Shown one piece after another: positions 17,099 to 25,272 of a stretch of DNA of 64,000 nt. Position 1 is the stretch's first letter. Every line of letters starts with the position of its first letter. The stretch comes from Lachnospiraceae bacterium KM106-2 (GTDB taxonomy: Bacteria; Bacillota; Clostridia; Lachnospirales; Lachnospiraceae), in NCBI GenBank assembly GCA_009731425.1, contig AP018794.1, positions 1,247,960 through 1,311,959 on the forward strand, in the 5' to 3' direction. The notes under the pieces are model-generated. The model searched no databases. It worked only from the letters and a program-made list of their open reading frames with translations, and was not told where the DNA came from. Position numbers and translations under genes: made by a program.

Positions 17099-17992
17099 AT
17101 GAAAAAAGCACTTTTATTTGGAGTCTTAAGTTCCCTATTCTTTGCGGCAACTTTCGTACTCAATACGAGCATGAATTTATCCGGTGGCAACTTCTTATGG
17201 TCCGCCACTCTAAGATATTTCTTCATGTTTCTGATCCTCTCCTGCCTTTTAATAAAGGGTGGAAGAATTCAAAAAGTGGTGCTTCACATAAAGAAAAATC
17301 CGATCCAATGGTTACTTTATAGTACCATTGGATTCGGATTTTTTTATGCACCACTTACTTTTGCATCCAATTACGGACAGTCCTGGTTAGTTGCCGGATG
17401 CTGGCAGATCACCATAGTAGCAGGAATTTTACTCACTCCTCTCTTTGGTAAAAAGATCCCCCTAAAGAGTTTATTATTATCCTTGCTGATCCTAATCGGT
17501 GTCTTCGTGATCCAATTAGAGCAAGCAAGCGAATTAAGTATCAAGCAAGCTCTTCTATCTATTTTACCGATCCTTGTGGCCGCCTTTTCCTATCCATTTG
17601 GGAATCGTAAAATGATGGAAGTCTGCAAGGAAGAGCTAAGTACAATGGAACGTGTCTATGGTATGACCTTATGTAGTATGCCGTTCTGGCTTCTATTATC
17701 AATATTTGCTTATCAGATCAGTGGTCTCCCATCCAGTTCCCAAGTTATGCAATCCTTTATAGTTGCCGTTTTCTCTGGTGTAATTGCTACAATCCTGTTC
17801 TTTAAGGCAACTGAGCTGGTACGTACCAAACCACACCAGCTAGCGATCGTCGAGGCGACACAGGCAGGTGAAGTGATCTTTAGTATCATCGGAGAAGTTC
17901 TTTTGCTAGGAGGCGCCATACCGACTCCAATCGGCATGATCGGCTTATCGCTGATCGTTCTTGGGATGATATTAGGTAGTATCTTCTCATAA
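17099..17992 (+). CDS. DMT-superfamily multidrug resistance efflux-type transporter
   Basis: A 297-residue protein with ten predicted membrane helices and the two-repeat layout of the drug/metabolite transporter superfamily. The sequence (NTSMNLSGGNFLWSATLRYF, GIGFGFFYAPLTFAS-type blocks, ATELVRTKPHQLAIVEATQA) fits the subgroup annotated as multidrug resistance efflux transporter (EmrE-like, PF13536). It lies 18 nt after the purine permease gene, so it is probably on the same riboswitch-controlled transcript. It may therefore move a purine-related compound, which is inference only. A bidirectional terminator follows. Confidence 0.8.
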   Translation: MKKALLFGVLSSLFFAATFVLNTSMNLSGGNFLWSATLRYFFMFLILSCLLIKGGRIQKVVLHIKKNPIQWLLYSTIGFGFFYAPLTFASNYGQSWLVAGCWQITIVAGILLTPLFGKKIPLKSLLLSLLILIGVFVIQLEQASELSIKQALLSILPILVAAFSYPFGNRKMMEVCKEELSTMERVYGMTLCSMPFWLLLSIFAYQISGLPSSSQVMQSFIVAVFSGVIATILFFKATELVRTKPHQLAIVEATQAGEVIFSIIGEVLLLGGAIPTPIGMIGLSLIVLGMILGSIFS

Positions 17993-18022
17993 TCTATATA
18001 AATGGAGTAATCAATCAATTAG

Positions 18023-18069
18023 AAAAGAGCATCTGGTTCCTATCCATTAGGAATCTTAGGTGCTCTTTT
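18023..18069. terminator. bidirectional terminator between convergent genes
   Basis: Long stem AAAAGAGCA...TTCCTA/TAGGAA...TGCTCTTTT with a 5-base apical loop, A-run on the left and T-run on the right. It serves the plus-strand transporter gene and the minus-strand HPr-like gene. Confidence 0.88.
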
Positions 18070-18070
18070 G

Positions 18071-18289
18071 TTATGCTGCATAGTTTAAAACCGTATCTTG
18101 TAACTTCTTTGGTGCATCGGAATCCATCACTACTTCGATTGGCTGCGATAAGTCTAGACTAAAGATTCCTAAGATAGATTTCGCATCGACCATGAATCGT
18201 CCTGATACGAGATCTACGTTTTCGTCGTATCTCGATACTTCTCTTACAAATGTTCTGACCTTATCAACGGAATTTAAATAGATCTTCAT
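18071..18289 (-). CDS. HPr-like protein lacking the phosphorylatable histidine
   Basis: A 72-residue protein with the HPr fold signature: the C-terminal half reads DAKSILGIFSLDLSQPIEV, matching the (A/D)KSILGVLSLG block that includes the regulatory-serine region of HPr (S at 38). The region that should hold the active-site His15 (GIHARPA in HPr) reads SVDKVRTFVREVSRY, with no histidine anywhere in the protein. It therefore cannot act as an ordinary PTS phosphocarrier; a Crh-like regulatory or a structural role is possible. Length is slightly below the usual 85-88 residues. It is monocistronic, with a terminator overlapping its downstream flank. Confidence 0.75.
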   Translation of the reverse strand: MKIYLNSVDKVRTFVREVSRYDENVDLVSGRFMVDAKSILGIFSLDLSQPIEVVMDSDAPKKLQDTVLNYAA

Positions 18290-18369
18290 TGTCCTCCCTC
18301 CTTTCTTTCTTCTATATCGTAAATGACATGGATATAAAACAAATAAAGGGAGCGTAAAAGTTATGTAAA

Positions 18370-19248
18370 TTACCGCTTGTTCGAAATAAAGAGCCCGGTA
18401 AGCGTAAGTAACGTACCGATTACCGCCATGGTAGTGATCTGTTCGTGTAAGATCAGAACCGATGTTACGATCGTAATAACAGGCACCAAATAAATATAAA
18501 TGCTGGTCTTTACGGAACCTAATACTTCCACCGCTTTATTCCAGCTGGCAAAACAGATCGCGGATGCCAGGATTCCTAAGAACAGAAGATTCCATAAATT
18601 ATTTAGTTTCATCATCGCATCCATTTTCCATTGGAATCCCATTCCTAAGGCAATTGGTAGCATAAAGATCAGTCCATATCCAAAGATCCTTCTTGTTGTC
18701 TGGATCGTGTTATGTCCAAATTCTCCGATCTTACGAACAACTGTCGAATAGATTGCAAATAAAATAGCCGCTAAGAATGCAAGGAAATCACCTTTTGGAT
18801 TCAGATGAAGTGTTGCGCTCCCGTTAAAACTGATCAGGGCAATTCCAATAATGGCCGCTACAAATCCAATTAAGAAGTTCTTGGTCAAATGTTTCTCATG
18901 GAAAGCCACATTTGCAAAGATTGCTGCAAAGAATGGAGAAACTGATACAATGATTCCTACATTGGATGCATAAGTATACGTCAATGCGATATTTTCACAA
19001 AGGTAATATAAATTAACGCCACATAAGCCGGCAAGGGCATAGTAGAATTCCTGCTTTTTATCTGCAAACGGTAATCGTGGCAAATACATCACTTGTAAAA
19101 TAAGATAACCGATCACAGTCCGTATAAGCAAAATCTCAATAGGACGAAAATCCGCTAATAGTACTTTTGTAGATATGTAGGTAATTCCCCAAATGATAAT
19201 CGTAATCACCGCAATGCTGTGACCAAATACGATTTGATTCTTCTTCAT
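18370..19248 (-). CDS. EamA-type DMT-superfamily transporter
   Basis: A 292-residue membrane protein with ten predicted helices and two EamA repeats. Blocks such as IAVITIIIWGITYISTKVLL, RTVIGYLILQ and YASNVGIIVSVSPFFAAIFA are typical, and the second repeat ends VTSVLILHEQITTMAVIGTLLTLTGLF. ATG 19248 is preferred because GGAGG lies 7 nt before it; TTG one codon upstream is the alternative. It presumably exports an amino acid or metabolite; no substrate can be stated. An inverted repeat in its upstream region (19270-19304) could be an operator. An IS110 element lies just beyond its promoter region. Confidence 0.85.
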   Translation of the reverse strand: MKKNQIVFGHSIAVITIIIWGITYISTKVLLADFRPIEILLIRTVIGYLILQVMYLPRLPFADKKQEFYYALAGLCGVNLYYLCENIALTYTYASNVGIIVSVSPFFAAIFANVAFHEKHLTKNFLIGFVAAIIGIALISFNGSATLHLNPKGDFLAFLAAILFAIYSTVVRKIGEFGHNTIQTTRRIFGYGLIFMLPIALGMGFQWKMDAMMKLNNLWNLLFLGILASAICFASWNKAVEVLGSVKTSIYIYLVPVITIVTSVLILHEQITTMAVIGTLLTLTGLFISNKR

Positions 19249-19269
19249 CAATGTACCTCCTCGTATAAT

Positions 19270-19304
19270 AAGTTTGTAAGCAAGATAAATCAGCTTATAA
19301 ACTT
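19270..19304. promoter_or_regulatory. inverted repeat in leader of EamA transporter gene
   Basis: AAGTTTGTAAGC (19270-19281) and GCTTATAAACTT (19293-19304) form a 12-bp inverted repeat with one G-T pair, 22 nt before the start codon. It is a possible operator or leader hairpin. No T-run. Confidence 0.45.
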
Positions 19305-19419
19305 ATTCTTTTTTATGATATAGATGTAAGGTCATCTAAGAGGAACTCCCCTCATCCTATTTCCATCTATATAATTAATAGTTACATTTTCAATAGTATT
19401 AATCCTGTGATATGATATC

Positions 19420-19670
19420 AGCAGAGTCTGATGTCCGAAGGCACTGCTTTTCCTCCTTTCAGCCGGCTTAGTCCGAGACTGCTCAGAAAGCTTGCAGCCT
19501 GGCTCATACAGCACATTCCGCTTACACAGAAGTTGCATCCCAAGCCGTTAGCACCAGCAAAAAATGCTGGCTCGGTGAATGCTCATTACGCGAGGTTGCG
19601 GTCACTGTATGATATACAGGATAAACCTTCTTCTTTAGGCTTCACAAATTCAGATCAGAAAGGAGCGTGA
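19420..19670 (+). ncRNA. candidate bridge RNA region of the IS110 element
   Basis: The 250 nt before the transposase are clearly more GC-rich than the flanks and hold stable hairpins. One is CCAGCA/TGCTGG (19554-19559 with 19565-19570, A5 loop), nested in a longer CACC...GGTG stem. IS110-group elements are known to express a bridge RNA from this left-end region that guides donor and target recognition. A plus-strand open frame (19431-19670) crosses the region but has no ribosome binding site or recognisable content. Assignment as bridge RNA is inference from family and position; no target- or donor-binding loops have been matched. Confidence 0.45.
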
Positions 19671-19674
19671 TATC

Positions 19675-20976
19675 ATGATTAAGATCAATTACATATCCAC
19701 TTTATTTGTCGGTATTGATGTAAGTTCCAAATCCAATGTTGTTTATGCAATGGATTTTGACGAAAATAAATATATTGCTTCTTCCTTCAGCAATAATCAG
19801 CCGGGAGCTGACATGCTTGCTGAATTAATCTCAGAATGTATGCGAAAACATCCTGACCTCAATACCATTATTGTTGCATTAGAGTCCACATCTGTTTATA
19901 GCATTCATATAGCTAACTTTTTATCTTCCTGTGAACTTCTGATGCCTTACAAACCTTATGTGTACTGCCTCAATCCAAAGATGACTGCCAACTACAGAAA
20001 AACCTTTGTTGGCATGGACAAAACTGATGCAAAGGATGCTTATCTCATTGCTGATTTTGCCAGAGTTGGACGTACAAAGAAATGTGAACCATGGCATGGC
20101 AGCCAGTATCTCGCATTAAAGCGTTTAACAAGGCACCGGCTCCATCTTGCAGAATGCATCACCCGTGAAAAGACATATATGGTGTCTAACCTTTACCTGA
20201 AATTTAGTGAACTTCAGCTTTTAGATGGTGACGAACAACCATTCAGCAATCTATATGGTTCCACTTCGTCCGCAGTACTTACTGAGTTTCTGTCTCTTCA
20301 GGAAATCATTGACACACCAGAAGAGGAGCTGCTTGAATTTCTAGCTAAAAAAAGTAGAAATCGTATCGCAGATATATCTAAGACCTCTGATTTGCTTAAA
20401 AAGGCTGCCAGAGATTCTTATCGATTAGATAAATGCATGTATGAGCCATTAAATGTTTCTTTAGCAAGCTCATTCAACTGTATCCAGACCTACCAGAATG
20501 AAATGAAGCTGATTGATCAGGCAATTGAGAAATGTATTAAAGGAATGAATCCAAATGCCTTTACCATTCTCAAGTCCATTCCAGGTATTGGCCCTGTGTG
20601 GGCTGCTGGTATACTGTCCGAAATTGGCGATATAACAGCTTTTCATTCTTCTGATGCATTAGCTAAATATGCTGGATTGACCTGGCTAAAAAACGATTCT
20701 GGTGACTTCATTTCAGAAGATAACCATATATCAAAAGCAGGTAATACATATCTCCGTTATTATCTCGGAGAAGCTTCAAACAGCGTCAGAAGGCACATGC
20801 CTGAATATGCTGCATTCTATGCAAAGAAATATGCTGAGGTAACAAAGCATCAGCACAAAAGAGCACTCGCGCTTACATCTCGTAAATTCGTACGACTCGT
20901 TTTTGGTTTGCTGGTCAAAAACCAACTGTACACCGGCGAAAAATTGGATGCCGAACTCAATAAAGAATCTGAATAA
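19675..20976 (+). CDS. IS110-family transposase (DEDD recombinase)
   Basis: A 433-residue transposase. The N-terminal RuvC-like DEDD domain shows FVGIDVSSKS (D15), VALESTS (E70) and DKTDAKDAYLIADF (D118, D121). The C-terminal Transposase_20 domain shows LKSIPGIGPVWAAGILSEIG, with a helix-hairpin-helix-like GIGP, and the downstream ASNSVRRHMP segment that holds the candidate catalytic serine. Full length, with both domains intact. ATG 19675 has AAAGGAG 11 nt upstream. IS110 enzymes recombine through a circular intermediate directed by a bridge RNA. Codon use is somewhat more balanced in GC than in neighbouring genes, in keeping with a mobile origin. Confidence 0.95.
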   Translation: MIKINYISTLFVGIDVSSKSNVVYAMDFDENKYIASSFSNNQPGADMLAELISECMRKHPDLNTIIVALESTSVYSIHIANFLSSCELLMPYKPYVYCLNPKMTANYRKTFVGMDKTDAKDAYLIADFARVGRTKKCEPWHGSQYLALKRLTRHRLHLAECITREKTYMVSNLYLKFSELQLLDGDEQPFSNLYGSTSSAVLTEFLSLQEIIDTPEEELLEFLAKKSRNRIADISKTSDLLKKAARDSYRLDKCMYEPLNVSLASSFNCIQTYQNEMKLIDQAIEKCIKGMNPNAFTILKSIPGIGPVWAAGILSEIGDITAFHSSDALAKYAGLTWLKNDSGDFISEDNHISKAGNTYLRYYLGEASNSVRRHMPEYAAFYAKKYAEVTKHQHKRALALTSRKFVRLVFGLLVKNQLYTGEKLDAELNKESE

Positions 20977-20981
20977 CGCTC

Positions 20982-21006
20982 ATTTTCAAAAAACTGATTT
21001 ATGAGC
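20982..21006 (+). repeat. right-end hairpin of the IS110 element
   Basis: CGCTCAT and ATGAGCG form a 7-bp inverted repeat right after the transposase stop. The left region contains the related sequence GCTCATTACGCG. It is probably part of the right-end recognition region or a terminator. From here to 21160 I see no gene. Confidence 0.45.
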
Positions 21007-21161
21007 GATGGTGAAGTGCGCCCTTTTTTAAGAAATACCTATCAAAATCTTTTCTAAATATCTCTTGACATATCACCAGAATGCTTTGTATTTAGAAAAC
21101 TAATATCCGCTTATTATATCACGTTAACGTATGAAAGTCTTGTATCAATTTATAATTATAA

Positions 21162-21197
21162 AAGAAAAAGGCTGTTCATTATAGCTAGAACAGCCTT
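21162..21197 (-). terminator. terminator of LCP gene
   Basis: Stem AAGGCTGTTC/GAACAGCCTT with a 10-base loop, followed on the minus strand by TTTCTTTT. It lies directly after the LCP-family gene. Confidence 0.88.
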
Positions 21198-21209
21198 ACC
21201 TCTATTATT

Positions 21210-22271
21210 TTATTGCGCCTCTTCTCCATAAATAAAGTCGTGCAATGCTTCTCTATTTTTCGCGAAATCGATCACTAAAACCGCCATACCACGAATACTC
21301 TTTTGGGAATAAGAATCTGCGATCGGGATGGTGATCGTATTAATATCCGCCACTCCCAGACTCATTGCTGTTTTAGCATATCCAAGCAGCTCTAGATTAG
21401 AGATATCTGTTGTCATAAGCCCAAGCATATCATCCGCTAATCCCAATATATCCGTTAAACTTTTTGATTTGTAAGCATCAAAGATCGCATTCAAAACATT
21501 TCTCTGTCTTGCGGTCCGTCCAAAATCATAGCGAAGATTCTCACTCGTTGGAACCTTTCTTACACGGCTATAACCAAGAGCCTGATTGCCGTTTAATATC
21601 TGGGTTCCTGCTTTTACATTACGATATTGCTTCTTTGAGATATAATTGGTCGTATTTAAATAATCCGCTTCCTGTTTGGTCAGTGTGATCTTCACGCCAC
21701 CAAGTAGATCGATAATATTCTCAAATGCATCATAATCCACTTTGATATAGCCATCTAATTTTAGTTTATAGTTCAACTCGATCGTCTCATAGAGTAAGTC
21801 GATCCCTCCGGTACGAAAAGCTGTATTTAATCGATTATCTTTATAGCCAGGAATCTGTACGTACGTATCTCGCATCAAACTCGTCAGCTTTAACGCATTT
21901 TCTTTCGTATTGATGGTAGCGATCATCATTGTATCCGTTCTGCCACGCTTCTCTCCTTCTTCTCGTTGTTCACCGATCAAAAGGATATTATAAACTCCTT
22001 CTACACTTTTTATCTTCGTCAGATCATGATCCCAGGTGATATCATTAGGATCTACTTCTTCAAGATTCTTACTCTCTTCATCTTGATCAAACTTCTCTTC
22101 TTGTGCACCAAGATTATCTTCTTTTCGATTAACCGAATTCAGAAGATAGATACTATAACCTCCTGCAAAAAGTAACAACACAAGTAGCAGAACACCAACA
22201 CCAATTAGAATTTTACCCCAAATTGGAAGTCTTTTTCTTAGACGTTTATCATCCTTATTTTCTTCACTCAC
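21210..22271 (-). CDS. LytR-CpsA-Psr (LCP) family cell-wall polymer ligase
   Basis: An LCP protein of about 353 residues that attaches teichoic acid-like or capsular polymers from lipid carriers to peptidoglycan outside the membrane. A short basic cytosolic stretch (DKRLRKRLPIWGK) precedes one membrane helix, then an extracellular LCP domain with NILLIGEQ, RGRTDTMMIATIN, SLMRDTYVQIP, DNRLNTAF, GYSRVRK and GRTARQRNVL, which include the conserved Asp/Arg residues for the pyrophosphate lipid. I prefer GTG 22271 (AGAGGT upstream). The longer TTG start at 22316 has no ribosome binding site and overlaps a TATAAT promoter-like sequence. Two identical-arm palindromes lie upstream. Confidence 0.88.
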   Translation of the reverse strand: MSEENKDDKRLRKRLPIWGKILIGVGVLLLVLLLFAGGYSIYLLNSVNRKEDNLGAQEEKFDQDEESKNLEEVDPNDITWDHDLTKIKSVEGVYNILLIGEQREEGEKRGRTDTMMIATINTKENALKLTSLMRDTYVQIPGYKDNRLNTAFRTGGIDLLYETIELNYKLKLDGYIKVDYDAFENIIDLLGGVKITLTKQEADYLNTTNYISKKQYRNVKAGTQILNGNQALGYSRVRKVPTSENLRYDFGRTARQRNVLNAIFDAYKSKSLTDILGLADDMLGLMTTDISNLELLGYAKTAMSLGVADINTITIPIADSYSQKSIRGMAVLVIDFAKNREALHDFIYGEEAQ

Positions 22272-22347
22272 TGAATTAGTTACCTCTTTTTCATCTTTTG
22301 CCCCTATTATAACCAAATCATCTTTAAAACATTCTAAAACGACATTT

Positions 22348-22361
22348 TCTACATTTGTAGA
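22348..22361. promoter_or_regulatory. palindrome TCTACA-N2-TGTAGA, copy 1
   Basis: TCTACA TT TGTAGA, 32 nt upstream of the longest possible LCP start and close to a TATAAT at 22306-22311. It shares its arms exactly with copy 2 at 22427-22440. The TACA..TGTA core resembles BlaI/MecI-type operators. Confidence 0.55.
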
Positions 22362-22426
22362 CCGTAGTAAATACGCGCTTTTTCATTCTTATTCTTTTTT
22401 CTAATTTTAATCTAAATTTCTTTAAT

Positions 22427-22440
22427 TCTACATATGTAGA
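22427..22440. promoter_or_regulatory. palindrome TCTACA-N2-TGTAGA, copy 2
   Basis: TCTACA TA TGTAGA, extended to a perfect 18-bp palindrome ATTCTACATATGTAGAAT (22425-22442). Its centre is 79 bp from that of copy 1. Probably a second operator for the LCP gene. Confidence 0.55.
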
Positions 22441-22452
22441 ATACGAATTATC

Positions 22453-22488
22453 AAAAAAAGAGCCTCTGATCGACTGATCAGAGACCCT
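22453..22488 (-). terminator. terminator of sugar ABC transporter operon
   Basis: Stem GGGTCTCTGATC/GATCAGAGGCTC followed on the minus strand by TTTTTTTG, 14 nt after the permease gene. Confidence 0.9.
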
Positions 22489-22501
22489 TTTAAATTATCA
22501 C

Positions 22502-23665
22502 TTAAGCTGCTTTATTTCCTTTTTTGGATACAACATCAAAGATAACAGCTGCTAATAATACAAGTCCTTTAACAACCTTCTGATAGTTGGCATCGACGCC
22601 CATAATATTCATACCAAGGTTGATAACACCCATTAAAGTTGCACCAACGATAACTCCTGCTACCGTTCCGGTTCCACCATAAGCGGATGCACCACCGATG
22701 AAGCATGATCCGATCGCATCCATTTCGTAGTTAGTACCAGCTGTTGGGTTAGCCGAATTCAATCTCGCAATGGTGATCATACCAGCGATTGCTGCTAAGA
22801 ATGCCATGTTTAAATAAGCGATGAAATAAACTTTATTGGTATTAATACCAGATAACTCGGTTGCTTTTTCATTACCGCCGACTGCATAGAAATAACGACC
22901 AGTCGTTGTCTTAGAAGTAATATAGGCATAGATTAATACAATAACTAATACCCAGATCAAAACACTTGGAATACCTTTATGCTGTGCAAGTTTGAACATA
23001 AATGCAAGAACTGCTGCACAGATAACACAAGTACGAATGGATACATTGGTTAGATTCTCAACTTCATAACCTTTATTAATCTTATATTTACGGCTTCTTG
23101 CCTGCATTACAACAAAGATAACACATGCTAAAACACCGGCTACCATACAGGTAATATTAAAATCATCAGGACCACCTAAAATATCTGGTACATAAGTATT
23201 AAAGAGGTTAAGATATTTCGTAGGCATAGGTGCTAATGTTAAACCATTTAAGATAACATTCGATAAACCACGGAAGATCAACATACCGGCTAAGGTAACG
23301 ATAAATGGCGGGATTCTCATATAGGCGATCCAGAAGCCCTGCCAAGCACCAATTGCCAAACCAACAATGAGCATGATCAGAATTGCTAAATAAGCGTTCA
23401 TGCCATGATTGATCATCAACGAACCACCGATGGCACCGACAAAACATACGATTGAACCAACCGATAAATCGATATTACCACCGGTTAAGATACAAAGTAA
23501 CATACCAGTTGCTAAGACGAATACATATGCGTTTTGTGCGATCAAGTTATTTACGTTGGAAGGTAATAAGATCTTACCATCGGTCTGCCAGGTAAATAAC
23601 AGAGTTACTAAGATCAGTACAAAGACCATTGTATATTTTTTTACGATAACTTTTCCTTTTTCCAT
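22502..23665 (-). CDS. mmsB: multiple-monosaccharide ABC transporter permease (MmsB/GguB type)
   Basis: A 387-residue inner-membrane permease of the ribose/xylose (BPD_transp_2) class, with about 10-11 hydrophobic helices. Typical blocks are LCILTGGNIDLSVGSIVCFVGAIGG, RIPPFIVTLAGMLIFRGLSN, FYAVGGNEKATELSGIN and the C-terminal GSCFIGGASAYGGTGTVAGVIVGA split across a helix. It is the last gene of a three-gene importer operon (binding protein, ATPase, permease), 4 nt after the ATPase gene. It forms the translocation path for a pentose or related sugar such as xylose, arabinose, glucose or galactose. The exact sugar is not readable from sequence. Confidence 0.9.
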   Translation of the reverse strand: MEKGKVIVKKYTMVFVLILVTLLFTWQTDGKILLPSNVNNLIAQNAYVFVLATGMLLCILTGGNIDLSVGSIVCFVGAIGGSLMINHGMNAYLAILIMLIVGLAIGAWQGFWIAYMRIPPFIVTLAGMLIFRGLSNVILNGLTLAPMPTKYLNLFNTYVPDILGGPDDFNITCMVAGVLACVIFVVMQARSRKYKINKGYEVENLTNVSIRTCVICAAVLAFMFKLAQHKGIPSVLIWVLVIVLIYAYITSKTTTGRYFYAVGGNEKATELSGINTNKVYFIAYLNMAFLAAIAGMITIARLNSANPTAGTNYEMDAIGSCFIGGASAYGGTGTVAGVIVGATLMGVINLGMNIMGVDANYQKVVKGLVLLAAVIFDVVSKKGNKAA

Positions 23666-23669
23666 ATGT

Positions 23670-25208
23670 CTACTCTCCTTTACTCTCTTTTAAGATTAGT
23701 GACATGATCTTTTCCTGTGTGGCATCTTCTCTCTTAAGCTCGCCCACCATCTTGCCTTCATTCATAACATAGATCCGGTCACTCATACCGAGGATTTCCG
23801 GCAATTCCGAAGAGATCATAATGACAGATTTACCGGCACCAACCAAACTATTGATAATACAGTAAATCTCATATTTTGCTCCGACATCAATTCCTCTTGT
23901 CGGTTCATCTAAGATAAGAATATCAGGATTTGCAAACATCCATTTCGCCAGCAAAGCTTTCTGCTGGTTCCCACCGCTTAAGTTTCCTACATTCTGTTCC
24001 ACTGTCGGACACTTGATATTTAGCTTATCTTTATATTCAATGGCAACTTGATACTCTTGATCCTTATCGATCACGCTATGATCGCTGATCGCATCGAGAT
24101 TTGCTAACGAGATATTAGTTTTGATCGGATTACTGAGGATCAGACCATTTCCTTTTCGATCCTCTGTCACATATGCGATTTTATGATTGATCGCATCCTT
24201 AACCGAATGAAGTTCTACTTTCTTTCCATCGATATTGATATTACCGGAAATATTCGTACCATAGCTTTTACCGAAGATGCTCATGGCAAGCTCCGTTCTT
24301 CCGGCGCCCATCAATCCTGATATTCCGACCACTTCACCTTTATGTACTTTTAATGACACATGATCGACTACTTTTCTTTCTGTATAGAGAGGATGATATA
24401 CCGTCCAATCGTTTACCTCCAGGCTGACACTTCCAATTTTCTTTTTCTCCCGTTCAGGGAAACGATCGGTCAAGTCCCTGCCAACCATTCCTTTGATGAT
24501 ACGATCTTCTGTAATTGCATCCTTTTTCTTATCCAGTGTCTCGATCGTTGCACCATCACGAATGATTGTGATCTTATCTGCAACATAGGAGATTTCATTT
24601 AGCTTATGGGAAATGATGATGGAGGTCATTCCTTCTTTCTTAAATGCCAAGATTAGATCAAGCAACGCCTTGGAATCTGATTCATTCAACGATGCAGTTG
24701 GTTCATCTAGTATTAGCAGTTTTGCATGTTTTGCAAGCGCCTTCGCGATCTCCACTAATTGCTGCTTGCCGACACCGATATCTTTGATCAGTGTTCTTGA
24801 TGATTCTTTTAACCCTACCGTCTTTAAATACTTATCTGCCTCCCCATAAGTTTCGCTCCAATTGATCTTTAATTTACTACCACGCTCATTTCCAAGAAAC
24901 ATATTCTCACCAATGGTCAGATAAGGAATGAGTGCTAATTCCTGATGGATAATGACAATTCCTTTTTCCTCACTATCTTTGATCTTGGTAAACTTACATT
25001 GCTCTCCGTTATATAAAATCTCTCCCTCATATGTTCCAAATGGATAGATTCCGCTTAATACATTCATCAATGTAGATTTACCGGCACCATTCTCACCAAC
25101 TAAGGCGTGGATCTCTCCTTCTTCCACTTTCAGATTGACATTATCTAATGCTTTGACACCAGGGAATCTTTTCGTTATATTCTTCATCTCTAATAAAATC
25201 TTAGCCAC
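23670..25208 (-). CDS. mmsA: multiple-monosaccharide ABC transporter ATPase (MmsA/GguA type)
   Basis: A 512-residue tandem ABC ATPase. Domain 1 has Walker [10 protein letters not shown] at 38-46, a [11 protein letters not shown] signature region and Walker [12 protein letters not shown]. Domain 2 has a degenerate Walker [11 protein letters not shown], which is usual for this family, with signature [15 protein letters not shown] and Walker [13 protein letters not shown]. Length and architecture match RbsA/XylG/MmsA proteins. It couples ATP hydrolysis to sugar import through the permease next door. A hairpin without a T-run sits between the binding-protein gene and this gene, probably giving more binding protein than ATPase. 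Confidence 0.92.
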   Translation of the reverse strand: MAKILLEMKNITKRFPGVKALDNVNLKVEEGEIHALVGENGAGKSTLMNVLSGIYPFGTYEGEILYNGEQCKFTKIKDSEEKGIVIIHQELALIPYLTIGENMFLGNERGSKLKINWSETYGEADKYLKTVGLKESSRTLIKDIGVGKQQLVEIAKALAKHAKLLILDEPTASLNESDSKALLDLILAFKKEGMTSIIISHKLNEISYVADKITIIRDGATIETLDKKKDAITEDRIIKGMVGRDLTDRFPEREKKKIGSVSLEVNDWTVYHPLYTERKVVDHVSLKVHKGEVVGISGLMGAGRTELAMSIFGKSYGTNISGNINIDGKKVELHSVKDAINHKIAYVTEDRKGNGLILSNPIKTNISLANLDAISDHSVIDKDQEYQVAIEYKDKLNIKCPTVEQNVGNLSGGNQQKALLAKWMFANPDILILDEPTRGIDVGAKYEIYCIINSLVGAGKSVIMISSELPEILGMSDRIYVMNEGKMVGELKREDATQEKIMSLILKESKGE

Positions 25209-25237
25209 GGTTCTCCCTCCTTTAAGTCTGTAAATAC

Positions 25238-25262
25238 AAGGCTGCTTGAATAAAGCAGCCTT
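25238..25262 (-). promoter_or_regulatory. intercistronic hairpin between SBP and ATPase genes
   Basis: Stem AAGGCTGCTTT/AAGCAGCCTT with a short loop, not followed by a T-run (GTATTTAC). It sits 10 nt after the binding-protein stop. It probably stabilises or partially attenuates the upstream mRNA, as in other binding-protein-first operons. Confidence 0.6.
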
Positions 25263-25272
25263 GCTATCACTA

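Larger units (their letters stand above)
19400..21060 (+). mobile_element. IS110-family insertion sequence (ends approximate)
   Basis: The element contains an intact IS110-type transposase gene (19675-20976), a GC-richer, structured non-coding left part (about 19420-19670) and a shorter right part. The right part begins with a CGCTCAT...ATGAGCG hairpin right after the stop codon. IS110 elements lack long terminal inverted repeats and make no long target duplication, so the exact ends cannot be fixed from one copy; the boundaries given are estimates from base composition. The intact frame suggests recent arrival. It is inserted between the EamA transporter promoter region and the LCP gene terminator. 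Confidence 0.75.

Noticed and set aside
19431..19670. 79-codon plus-strand open frame before the IS110 transposase
   Set aside because: No ribosome binding site, no recognisable protein content, and it coincides with a structured non-coding region expected in IS110 left ends.
22306..22316. TTG 22316 as start of the LCP protein
   Set aside because: No ribosome binding site; the codons overlap a TATAAT sequence, and a GTG 45 nt downstream has AGAGGT in front.
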